DNA from: a virus
Direction: 5' to 3' (one strand)
IMG/VR virus record: IMGVR_UViG_3300006641_000217
Location: 1 to 21,624 of that record
DNA length: 21,624 nucleotides
The notes under the pieces were generated by a model, which ran no database searches, was not told the origin of the DNA, and was given only the letters and a program-made list of their open reading frames with translations. This document shows, in pieces, positions 5,472 through 12,372 of the stretch. The position numbers were made by a program, and so were the translations under genes. Within the stretch, counting starts at the first letter, position 1; each line of letters opens with the position of its first letter.

Positions 5472-5698
5472 CGCTTGAGTTCCTCAACCACAAGTTGTTT
5501 GGCTCTAGCATCTAATTCTGCCTTTTCAACTTCTAGCATTTTAGGTGCTACAAACTGTAACCATTCTAATGCAGCCTTTTCACCTTTTTCGGTGAAATGG
5601 TCATACTTACTGTCAATGCCACTTTGGTAATATAATGTTTTATCTTTGAGTATTTCAAATAATCCTGCATATACTTGATTAGGCAGTAACTTGCTCAT
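5468..5698 (-). CDS. Hypothetical helical protein, 76 aa
   Basis: The ATG at 5698 gives MSKLLPNQVYAGLFEILKDK. The frame is open further upstream, but that part runs antiparallel in meaning to the exonuclease gene and reads as shadow sequence. The chosen start overlaps the exonuclease 3' end by 20 bases, similar to other junctions here. The protein has YYQSGIDSKYDHFTEKGEKA in the middle and a long charged helix at the C-terminus (LEVEKAELDARAKQLVVEEL). No function is recognised. Sitting directly after the exonuclease it could be a replication accessory protein, but nothing in the sequence proves that. Confidence 0.65.
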   Translation of the reverse strand: MSKLLPNQVYAGLFEILKDKTLYYQSGIDSKYDHFTEKGEKAALEWLQFVAPKMLEVEKAELDARAKQLVVEELKR

Positions 5699-6692
5699 GT
5701 AATTGACCTTTATATGGGCTATTGAGCCATTTAGCATAAGCCTCAGCATTTTCAGATATTTTATTAAGTTCATATTTTCCACAAAAACGCATGAAGTGAA
5801 CACCAACTTGCGGCGTAGTAGTAACTCGCACACCATTACGAATAGCATCATCGACCTTAACTTTAACGTCATCGGGTTGAGCAGTCAAGTCAATCAATGT
5901 ACGGTTGCGTTCATAGCAATCACGCACACGCTGTTCAACACCTTCGTGATCTACCCAACGTTGCAACATCATGTTGTTCCAGTTAAAGCCTTGTTTGGTA
6001 CGATCAGCAAAGGCTTCGACAAGACCAACTTTGTTCTTGCTGCCTTTCTCACGCACACCCGGGTAAGCACTGAACACATTGTCTGTTGCGTCACCACGCA
6101 TGCACTTTTTGAATAGCAAGTATTGTGGGTCCTCAAGCAACTTATGTTCCTTAGTCTTTTTGTCAACTACAGGCTTACCGTTATCTTTGAAGTATCCCTG
6201 TAAGGTGATGAGTTCGTTGGATACACCATTGTATTGGAACACATTTTCAGCAATAAGCTGAACGTAATCAGTATCAGAAGAAATAATGTAATGCGTGTCA
6301 TTTGGATGTAGATGAATAAAACGTGCAATCAGATCGTCTGCCTCAGCGTTGGGTTCACGTAATACAGACACATTAGTTTTCTCACGCAAAAATGTTGTAA
6401 ACATTTCATACGTTTCCCAAAACATTTTGTTTTCTTCAATCTCTGCCTCAGTCATAGCAGATTCATCAAGTTTACGATTAGCCTTATAAGGCTTGTAGTA
6501 ATCTTTGCGCCAACTGCGACCCTCAAGACAGAACACTACGTGGTCAATTTTATGGGTACGTACAATCTGATTGACACTTGCCAATGTCAGATGCAGTGCC
6601 ATACCTATCTTTTCCCATGTATCGCTGTTGCGTGATGCAACATGACGGGCACGGAAGAAAGTATTAGCAGTATCGATAAGGGCGTAGTTCAT
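5679..6692 (-). CDS. FEN/RNase H-type 5'-3' exonuclease
   Basis: 337 residues of the flap-endonuclease family, which includes T4 RNase H and the 5' nuclease domain of Pol I. It removes RNA primers and 5' flaps during lagging-strand synthesis using two Mg ions. Metal-binding acids are visible in order: D7 (ALIDTANTFFRAR), the NAEADDLIARF motif (E117, D119, D120), SSDTDYVQL (D140, D142) and GDATDNV (D201, D204), followed by the helix-hairpin-helix region (YPGVREKGSKNK). YKPYKANRK (66-74) corresponds to the arch region that threads the 5' end. AGGA lies at a suitable distance before the ATG, and a TTGACA/TATACT promoter lies just upstream, so the gene likely heads a transcript running through 3268. 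No key residue is missing. It may correspond to T4 rnh, but I do not assign the symbol. Confidence 0.93.
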   Translation of the reverse strand: MNYALIDTANTFFRARHVASRNSDTWEKIGMALHLTLASVNQIVRTHKIDHVVFCLEGRSWRKDYYKPYKANRKLDESAMTEAEIEENKMFWETYEMFTTFLREKTNVSVLREPNAEADDLIARFIHLHPNDTHYIISSDTDYVQLIAENVFQYNGVSNELITLQGYFKDNGKPVVDKKTKEHKLLEDPQYLLFKKCMRGDATDNVFSAYPGVREKGSKNKVGLVEAFADRTKQGFNWNNMMLQRWVDHEGVEQRVRDCYERNRTLIDLTAQPDDVKVKVDDAIRNGVRVTTTPQVGVHFMRFCGKYELNKISENAEAYAKWLNSPYKGQLHEQVTA

Positions 6693-6727
6693 TGAAATCC
6701 TGTAAAATAGTTGTGTATTTAATGCTA

Positions 6728-6757
6728 AGTATACTACTATATTGCATTAAATGTCAA
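6728..6757 (-). promoter_or_regulatory. Sigma70-like promoter before the exonuclease
   Basis: On the minus strand TTGACA (6757-6752) and TATACT (6733-6728), the latter one mismatch from TATAAT, are separated by 18 bases. The -35 box lies in the last codons of the 162-residue gene and the start site would fall about 30 bases before the exonuclease ATG. This is the best promoter match in the window and suggests early transcription by unmodified host polymerase. Confidence 0.65.
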
Positions 6758-7235
6758 CGTAATTCGGGCGAATAACACTTTCAAACGAACAGATATATTT
6801 TGCTAGACTACCTGTAGGTCTTCCTCGAGGATTTAACCCAAATTTTAAAGCATTGCTTCCATCTTTAAATGGTTGATAAGCCTTATAAGGAACAAACAAA
6901 AAATGAACTTTATGGTAATTTTCACCCGGAACACATAGACAAATTCTTAACGGACCAATCTTGTTTCTAATACCACTTACTGAAGCCTCAAGTTTGCCAT
7001 CTACTTTTCTATAGTATGTAGCAAATTTAGCATCCGTGTTATCTTCAAAGTCTCTATATCTGGCATTATGTTCAAGTAATCTAGTGTGATTTTTCATTGC
7101 CTTTTCTAAAACTTTTTCCCAAAAGAGTCCCTTATTGGTATCTGGTTGTTTGGCAATGGTTGACATAATATATGATCTAGTATCATGCGTTTTGTCATGA
7201 TGAATATAGTCAACCAATTCATGTAGAAATTTCAT
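6747..7235 (-). CDS. Conserved phage protein of unknown function, 162 aa
   Basis: Begins MKFLHELVDYIHHDKTHDTR. The first half is helical (GLFWEKVLEKAMKNHTRLLE). The second half is beta-rich, with RDFEDNTDAKFATYYRKVDG, KIGPLRICLCVPG, KVHFLFVPYKAY and GRPTGSLAKYICSFESV. The D-x-x-D-x-TDAKFAT motif followed by strands is suggestive of a nuclease-like or nucleic-acid-binding fold, but I cannot match it to a named family. It starts one base before the stop of the upstream gene ends its unit and is the last gene before the exonuclease promoter. Placement between repair and replication genes is the only functional hint. Confidence 0.75.
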   Translation of the reverse strand: MKFLHELVDYIHHDKTHDTRSYIMSTIAKQPDTNKGLFWEKVLEKAMKNHTRLLEHNARYRDFEDNTDAKFATYYRKVDGKLEASVSGIRNKIGPLRICLCVPGENYHKVHFLFVPYKAYQPFKDGSNALKFGLNPRGRPTGSLAKYICSFESVIRPNYVDI

Positions 7236-7676
7236 TTAACTTACCTCTGACCTGCCGTTACCAATATCTTTACTTTGAATTACTCTAACATCGTTACGTT
7301 TACTAGGATCAGCATCTTCCTGTTCATAAATCTCTAATGCAATATTGCGACATACAGTTTGAAACCAACGATCTACAATCTCTGCGTCAGTATCAGTAGA
7401 TTTAATCTTATACCCTGCTTTAGTTAAATTAATAACAAACTTGTCATTCCAATCTAATTCAAATGAACCGGTATTAATATTATTAGGATCAACATCAACC
7501 TTAAGAATAGCAATATAAGGTTCATTGTTAGCAGTAGCCTGCTCTTTGCTAGTTAATACTACTTCCTTTTTCTTACGTGGTTGCTTAGGTTTCTTTTCAA
7601 CCTTAGGTTGTTCTACCGGCTTAGCAAAAGCAGGGTCATTCTCTCCACTTAACCATTTCTTTAATTTATCAAACAT
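7236..7676 (-). CDS. Conserved T4-like phage protein, 146 aa
   Basis: Begins MFDKLKKWLSGENDPAFAKP. A short amphipathic N-terminal helix leads into a Lys/Pro-rich linker (residues 20-42, EKKPKQPRKKKE). The folded C-terminal part contains FELDWNDKFVINLTKAGY, EIVDRWFQTVCRNIALEIYE, DADPSKRNDVRVI and a terminal GNGRSEVS. The ELDWNDxF...DxWFQxVCRN...E arrangement recurs in T4-like phages without a known role. The basic linker could contact nucleic acid. The ribosome site GAGGATAA coincides with the uvsE stop codon, so expression is probably coupled to uvsE. Confidence 0.78.
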   Translation of the reverse strand: MFDKLKKWLSGENDPAFAKPVEQPKVEKKPKQPRKKKEVVLTSKEQATANNEPYIAILKVDVDPNNINTGSFELDWNDKFVINLTKAGYKIKSTDTDAEIVDRWFQTVCRNIALEIYEQEDADPSKRNDVRVIQSKDIGNGRSEVS

Positions 7677-7679
7677 ATT

Positions 7680-8711
7680 TTATCCTCGTAACTTGTATCT
7701 ATCATACAATGCAAAACTGGCTAGATTTTTAGCCTTGCTCTCGCACATTATATCAGCCCATGCGTTGTGTGTCAATGCCCAATCATTAACTGCATCGTTC
7801 CAGTAGTAGTCACTATGGGCACGTAGTTTCTGTTTGTTGTGACCACTTTCCATCAACGGAAGTAGAGAGGGGCGTTCGTGTCGGGTATGGCCAACAAGTA
7901 CATCTTCCCTAGATACGGAATAGTGTATAGTAGGACGCACACCGCGCCAACTGTCAATAACCATTTTAACACGGTCGTCATTTGCTTCAATGTATTCTCC
8001 AGTTTTAATCCAATTGTGATGAATGTCGAGTACGATAGGAACCAGATCAGCCAATTCTAAGCACGAATCGAGACCCCAACTGATTTCTTCGTTTTCGATT
8101 GTGAGTCCATTTCTTGCTTCGGGGCTGAGTCGGTTGTAGGCTTTCCTGATGCCTTCGGGGCCGGCTCGACCCGAGATGTGGACATTGATTTTAATGTCCT
8201 GAAACGATTTACCATATCCCATGAAACGGGCCATATCTGCATGGTACTCAAACTCCTCGATACTCTTATTTACTACCTCTTCACGGTCGCTGGCAAGCAC
8301 AACGAATTGATCGGGGTGAAATGATAGACGAACATCGTTGGCACGTGCAGTTTCACCGATAGGCGCCATCCAGTGTTCAAGTAGATTTTGAATGTATAGA
8401 CTGTGCCAAAAGTCTTTGTATTCATCCATAGTGTAGAACGAAAACATATCGCTAGTAAGACGCAACATACGCAAAGGTTTGGGAAGTTCTGATACACGCT
8501 TAACAAGTGCATGAGTATTAAGAATGTTACGCTTGGCTACGTCAATAAGTTTGTCCTCAACGATTTGTCGAGACTTTTGACGTTTAGCCCATGCATGAGT
8601 AGTGCCACCTGTATTGAGGCCCTCAGTACTGGCAATCTCGCCCTTTTTGTTGATTTCTGCCCATTTGCAAGCGAAACCAATGCGTTGTACAGACATGTCG
8701 AAAGTGTGCAT
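7680..8711 (-). CDS. uvsE: UV damage endonuclease UvsE/UvdE
   Basis: 343 residues of the UvdE family: a TIM-barrel, metal-dependent endonuclease that cuts 5' of cyclobutane dimers and other lesions and starts alternative excision repair. Family signatures are in order: RIGFACKW (10-17), RLSFHPDQFVVL (128-139), INVHISG (175-181), LTIENEE (203-209), VLDIHHNW (227-234) and IHYSVSRE (262-269). The His, Glu and Asp metal ligands in these motifs are all present, so an active enzyme is expected. ATG at 8711 is used; ATG at codon 6 (MSVQRIGFAC) is a plausible shorter start, closer to the usual family N-terminus. A TTGACA promoter lies in the divergent region upstream. Sunlit-water phages often carry such repair genes; here it precedes the exonuclease unit. 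Confidence 0.93.
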   Translation of the reverse strand: MHTFDMSVQRIGFACKWAEINKKGEIASTEGLNTGGTTHAWAKRQKSRQIVEDKLIDVAKRNILNTHALVKRVSELPKPLRMLRLTSDMFSFYTMDEYKDFWHSLYIQNLLEHWMAPIGETARANDVRLSFHPDQFVVLASDREEVVNKSIEEFEYHADMARFMGYGKSFQDIKINVHISGRAGPEGIRKAYNRLSPEARNGLTIENEEISWGLDSCLELADLVPIVLDIHHNWIKTGEYIEANDDRVKMVIDSWRGVRPTIHYSVSREDVLVGHTRHERPSLLPLMESGHNKQKLRAHSDYYWNDAVNDWALTHNAWADIMCESKAKNLASFALYDRYKLRG

Positions 8712-8725
8712 AGTAAACCAAAGAT

Positions 8726-8733
8726 GATAAATA
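8726..8733 (+). promoter_or_regulatory. Candidate T4-late-like promoter box (GATAAATA)
   Basis: GATAAATA on the plus strand matches seven of eight bases of the T4 late consensus TATAAATA. It lies in the divergent intergenic region about 60 bases before the first plus-strand gene. Late expression would suit the capsid-targeting-like N-termini of both plus-strand genes. The region is very AT-rich, so a chance match is possible. Confidence 0.4.
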
Positions 8734-8741
8734 TATAATCA

Positions 8742-8771
8742 AGTGTACAATATATATGTAGTTATTGTCAA
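8742..8771 (-). promoter_or_regulatory. Sigma70-like promoter for uvsE
   Basis: On the minus strand TTGACA (8771-8766) and a weak TACACT (8747-8742) lie 18 bases apart, with the predicted start about 25 bases before the uvsE ATG. The box layout is the same as in the promoter before the exonuclease. It overlaps the leader of the divergent plus-strand genes. Confidence 0.5.
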
Positions 8772-8791
8772 CCTATTTGGAACCCAAAGTC

Positions 8792-9973
8792 ATGAATATA
8801 GTAGAATTAATGGAAGGCGTTGAGCCAAAATTACCCGGTGCACCCAAAGGCATCAAAATTATGACACCTCAGCAGTTTGTTGCTGATGCAGGTGATGAAA
8901 ATGTAGATGAGGCAACTAAGTTGGCTGCACCTACTAGACCAATTGGTGACCCAGAATTGACTGACTATTTGGATCGTATCCGTAATAGAGAAAAAAAGAA
9001 AACTGACAAGTACAAACTTCCATATATCCATCGTAGTAGCGTGGTAAGTTACTATAACGAAGAGGGTAAAAAGTACAATACCGATGCTATCAAACAAGCA
9101 TTGGCAGAAAGACCAAAAGCACTTCTTAAAAAGAATGAGAAGATGAAGCATAGTGACGGTGAAGAAGAACAGTTCTTCAACGTTGGTTTTGCCGCACTAG
9201 TTGGTATAGCATTAGATGAGAACACAAACGAATTGATTATCGTTAATACTTGCCCAGGTGCAGGTAGTTGTAAAGTAGATTGCTTTGCTATGAAGGGCGG
9301 TAAGGTACAATTCCAAGGTCCATGGTTAAGTGATGGTAGAATTCTTACATATCTATTAAATGATCCTGAAGGATTCTTTAATCAACTGAAAGCAGAGATT
9401 AGTAAAGAAGTTTCTAAGAGCAAGGGCAAATACAAAGTAAGTATTCGTTGGCATGATGCTGGTGACTTCTTTAGCCCAGAGTATGCAAATATGGCATTTA
9501 AGTTAGCAGATTCATTACCAAACGTTGACTTCTATGCATATACTAAAGTTGCTGATGTAGCATTAGGTAATAAGCCAAAGAACTTTATGATTAACTGGAG
9601 TGAAGGCGCAAGCAGTTCACAAGAGAAGAAAGTAAAGGGTGCTGATAGTGACTTATCAAAGACAAAGAACAGTAGAATTGTTCCTAGCGAATTGTTCTAT
9701 GATTTATTAGTTAAGGACGAAAAGAAGAACTTAGTTAAGGGTCCAGAAGGCCAATGGCAAGTGATACCTGACAAGTTACCTGAACTAAAACAAAGACTAG
9801 CCAAAGAGTATGGATTGAGCGGTAATAGCATATTAAGTTATGATGAGTGGGAAAGTAAAGTAAAGGGCAAAGATAAGTCACCATTGAAATACAATGTTAT
9901 CATTGCTCCCGGTGAGCCTGACTTAACTGCTAAAGATGCCGGTGTACTTAGCACATTATTATTGAAACACTAA
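8792..9973 (+). CDS. Gp88-like protein with CX5CX3C motif
   Basis: 393 residues from the ATG at 8792; a TTG at 8765 would add nine. The ATG form starts MNIVELMEGVEPK, resembling a T4 capsid-targeting peptide. The central part carries CPGAGSCKVDC (Cys154, 160, 164) followed by FAMKGG, then VSIRWHDAGDFFSPEYANMA (217-236) and DFYAYTK. This order matches the 'gene product 88' family (PF17338) known from actinophages and other phages; the biochemical role is unknown. The three cysteines could hold a metal or Fe-S cluster and HDAGDFF could be catalytic, but this is inference. The N-terminal 80 residues and the Lys-rich C-terminal part look like additions to the core. It is one of only two plus-strand genes and overlaps the next as TAATG. 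No Shine-Dalgarno is evident at either start. Confidence 0.75.
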   Translation: MNIVELMEGVEPKLPGAPKGIKIMTPQQFVADAGDENVDEATKLAAPTRPIGDPELTDYLDRIRNREKKKTDKYKLPYIHRSSVVSYYNEEGKKYNTDAIKQALAERPKALLKKNEKMKHSDGEEEQFFNVGFAALVGIALDENTNELIIVNTCPGAGSCKVDCFAMKGGKVQFQGPWLSDGRILTYLLNDPEGFFNQLKAEISKEVSKSKGKYKVSIRWHDAGDFFSPEYANMAFKLADSLPNVDFYAYTKVADVALGNKPKNFMINWSEGASSSQEKKVKGADSDLSKTKNSRIVPSELFYDLLVKDEKKNLVKGPEGQWQVIPDKLPELKQRLAKEYGLSGNSILSYDEWESKVKGKDKSPLKYNVIIAPGEPDLTAKDAGVLSTLLLKH

Positions 9974-10824
9974 TGAGAGCAATAGAATTTCTTAAGGAGT
10001 CTGAAGTTGATGAAATGGCATTAGCCAAATATCAACCATTGGGTGACTTTACAAAGCCAGGGCCATTTAGAGGGGTAGATAAAAAGTTAGTACCTCATCC
10101 TAAAAATCAGTTGAAGGCAGAAAAGTTCTTTGAAAAGACTCCATACGATTTTAGATTGTTCTTTAGTAATATACCAGGCACGAGTCGCTATAGTGAATAT
10201 GGTCCTATGGATCCAAAGAATGTAGAAATCATATTCGGTGATGCCGCCAAAGATATTATAGACGGACATGAAGATGCTATTACTGTAGTTTATGTAGGTA
10301 ACTACGGTGACCGTAAAGTTATGCTAACACCCTGGCTAATGGCACATCGTTTTGGTCATGCTATACAAGCAGGTAGAAGGGGAAAACAGGGCTGGCATGC
10401 ATGGACTGAGGCTGAGAATCATTTCTTTAGTACTGTTAATAATTTACTTAATGAGTACTACGGTAAGGTAGGTAAACCCGGTGGAAATCTAAAATTTGAA
10501 CTCACTCCTGAATACAATGCATTATTCAATGCTATTGGAACACAACGTAGCAGTCGTAGTAATGAAATCAGAAGACCTTACGAATTTCTTTATGAATTAT
10601 TTGCTCAATATTTAGGTACTGGTAAAATAACATTAAATCCATTTCCAACTAATTTAACTTATGGTCGTAAAGTATTTGGTAATCCTACACGTTATATGAA
10701 TATTAAGCCCGAGTTTAGTGATGAAAACGAACGTAAGAATGCTGCCGAAATACTAGCACGTGATATGGAAATGATGTTTGACGATGTACTAAGCAGTAGC
10801 GTCGGCAAGATATTCATTATGTAA
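9973..10824 (+). CDS. Zincin-like protein with altered HRxGH motif
   Basis: 283 residues, beginning MRAIEFLKESEVDEMALAKY. The first 11 residues resemble the T4 capsid-targeting sequence (M-K/R-x-x-x-E-F-[IL]-x-E) and the tags seen on head-packaged proteins of related phages. The helix PWLMAHRFGHAIQAG (120-134) looks like a metallopeptidase HExGH helix with the catalytic Glu replaced by Arg (H125, R126, H129). A later helix, YEFLYELFAQYL (203-214), could supply the third, acidic ligand. The metal site may be kept but peptidase activity would be lost or changed. The preceding gene's stop overlaps this ATG (TAATG), so the two are expressed together. The 3' end overlaps the convergent epimerase gene by eight bases. 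A virion-internal or injected protein is plausible but unproven. Confidence 0.7.
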   Translation: MRAIEFLKESEVDEMALAKYQPLGDFTKPGPFRGVDKKLVPHPKNQLKAEKFFEKTPYDFRLFFSNIPGTSRYSEYGPMDPKNVEIIFGDAAKDIIDGHEDAITVVYVGNYGDRKVMLTPWLMAHRFGHAIQAGRRGKQGWHAWTEAENHFFSTVNNLLNEYYGKVGKPGGNLKFELTPEYNALFNAIGTQRSSRSNEIRRPYEFLYELFAQYLGTGKITLNPFPTNLTYGRKVFGNPTRYMNIKPEFSDENERKNAAEILARDMEMMFDDVLSSSVGKIFIM

Positions 10825-11650
10825 CTTTTAATAGTTCTTCAAACGAATACAAGTTCTTCATATAGGGCGACACATCTTCTAGTACACTACTAGGCAAATC
10901 ACCTTCTCTTCTAGGTCCATATGTAACGTCAAACTCAACATCATTGACCTTACGAAACAAATCAACAATTTCTTTAACAGTATAACCAACGCCGTGACCT
11001 AAAGATTCAACACTATTGCTAGGGTTTTCTATAGCCGTAACTAGTGCTTCACAAATTTCTAATACGTGTACATAATCACGCACACATGTACCATCAACGC
11101 TTGCATCATAATCTTTACCATGTATTGTGAATGTACCAGTCTTGCTAGCCTTCATTAGATTGTACATCAATCCATCGGGGTTAGTGGGAGCCACAACGGT
11201 GCTTCCAATAACATTATAAAATCTAAAGATTGTATATGGTGTTTCTCGATGTTGTGTACAAAATTCTTTTACTACATCCTCAGCCGCACGTTTACTAATA
11301 CCATATGCACTAGCACATCCTTCTGCGGCGCCGGTACTAGCAAAGATAAAGTTTTTAGTTTTTATCTTGTTGATAACATTCATAGTGCCATTAATATTAG
11401 TTATATAATACATAATAGGCATACGTTGACTTTCACCTACATTTACCTTAGCAGCCAAATGTATGACAGCATCAAACTCTTCTTCTATTTCAAACTGGCG
11501 ATTTATGTCTACGTTATAAAATTTATGTGCAGGTACTTGAGGCGGATTTATATCCAAACAATGAACTTCGTACTTCAAACTGTCTGTTAGTATTTTAACT
11601 AAATGCGAACCTATGTATCCTGAACTGCCGGTAACTAATATTTTTTTCAT
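10817..11650 (-). CDS. NAD-dependent epimerase, GalE-like
   Basis: 277 residues of the extended short-chain dehydrogenase family. Visible: the NAD-binding GSSGYIG (8-14), D33 at the end of beta-2 (CLDINPP), DAVIHLAA (60-67), the catalytic Y116-x3-K120 (YGISK), FRFYNVIGS (142-150) and RDYVHV (191-196), which are typical of UDP-glucose/UDP-galactose 4-epimerases. It is some 60 residues shorter than bacterial GalE, with shortened substrate-binding loops, so the sugar nucleotide used is uncertain; a C4 epimerase or related sugar-nucleotide enzyme is most likely. The ATG overlaps the SGNH hydrolase stop as ATGA. With the neighbouring glycosyltransferase it likely supplies an activated sugar for a phage-specified glycan. 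Confidence 0.88.
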   Translation of the reverse strand: MKKILVTGSSGYIGSHLVKILTDSLKYEVHCLDINPPQVPAHKFYNVDINRQFEIEEEFDAVIHLAAKVNVGESQRMPIMYYITNINGTMNVINKIKTKNFIFASTGAAEGCASAYGISKRAAEDVVKEFCTQHRETPYTIFRFYNVIGSTVVAPTNPDGLMYNLMKASKTGTFTIHGKDYDASVDGTCVRDYVHVLEICEALVTAIENPSNSVESLGHGVGYTVKEIVDLFRKVNDVEFDVTYGPRREGDLPSSVLEDVSPYMKNLYSFEELLKVT

Positions 11651-12372
11651 ATTCTTTTCACATCATCCTTTTTATATATGATATCCATAACTGGATCTTT
11701 AATATCCCATTCTAATTTTGTTAAATCTATTGTAGTGTCTAATGTTTTATTTTTTATTAAGTCGTATACAATATTTGATAATCTTTTATTGTTCAAACTG
11801 TTAAGATGACAATCTCTTAAATCTCCACCGCGTTCCGTATTAACATCTCCAATAAGTTGATATTTTCCTTTGTAAAAAATTTGTTCTGATTTAGTTATTT
11901 GACTTAGATTTAATAATGCTGGATAACTTATCTTAGGCATATCATAGTCTAATGGAAAACTAAAAATATTTACAAGGTACTTATTACTTTCTTGGCAAAT
12001 TCTATTAACATCCTTAACGATGTTGGTACTTATATAATTCAACAAATCCTCAGACATTATATCTTTTCTGAATTTGTTATATGTATCCATTGGTGAATTC
12101 TTTCTAAATCCTATCTCCCAAGCGTAATGTTCTAGTCCGGGAGGTGTTACTGGCCAACGCAGGCTGAAGGTATGACAAAAAACAATACAATCATATTCGT
12201 GATGACGTTTAATGAATTGTTCATATGAATACCAATGTGATGTACCACCTCTAGCCCACTGCCCTGCTTGACCATCACCTATCAATTCATTTAATAATAT
12301 AGGCCATGGTTTGTTCTCAGTGTATATACCGTAATAGGCTGCAAAACTATCACCAAATATACCTATACGCAT
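11647..12372 (-). CDS. SGNH/GDSL-type hydrolase-like protein
   Basis: 241 residues. Block I is IFGDSFA with the candidate nucleophile Ser9, a glycine-rich ARGGTSHW (40-47) corresponds to block II, and DCHLN (187-191) fits the block V Asp-x-His pair. Members deacylate or acylate sugars, lipids and carbohydrates; together with the adjacent epimerase and glycosyltransferase, action on a glycan is likely. There is no signal peptide, so it acts in the cytoplasm. It begins directly after the glycosyltransferase stop and overlaps the epimerase start as ATGA. The C-terminal 40 residues are polar and unmatched. The substrate is unknown. Confidence 0.72.
   Translation of the reverse strand: MRIGIFGDSFAAYYGIYTENKPWPILLNELIGDGQAGQWARGGTSHWYSYEQFIKRHHEYDCIVFCHTFSLRWPVTPPGLEHYAWEIGFRKNSPMDTYNKFRKDIMSEDLLNYISTNIVKDVNRICQESNKYLVNIFSFPLDYDMPKISYPALLNLSQITKSEQIFYKGKYQLIGDVNTERGGDLRDCHLNSLNNKRLSNIVYDLIKNKTLDTTIDLTKLEWDIKDPVMDIIYKKDDVKRI

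Noticed and set aside
5699-5872. N-terminal extension of the 76-residue gene to an ATG at 5872
   Set aside because: The extra 58 residues lie wholly inside the exonuclease gene and look like shadow sequence; the ATG at 5698 gives the same kind of short overlap used elsewhere.
5703-6116. Plus-strand frame of 137 residues inside the exonuclease gene
   Set aside because: Antisense shadow of a gene with intact catalytic motifs.
8831-9151. Minus-strand hydrophobic frame of 106 residues opposite the Gp88-like gene
   Set aside because: Hydrophobic, Phe/Leu/Ile-rich content arises from reading the complement of Lys/Glu-rich codons; no ribosome site or neighbours support it.
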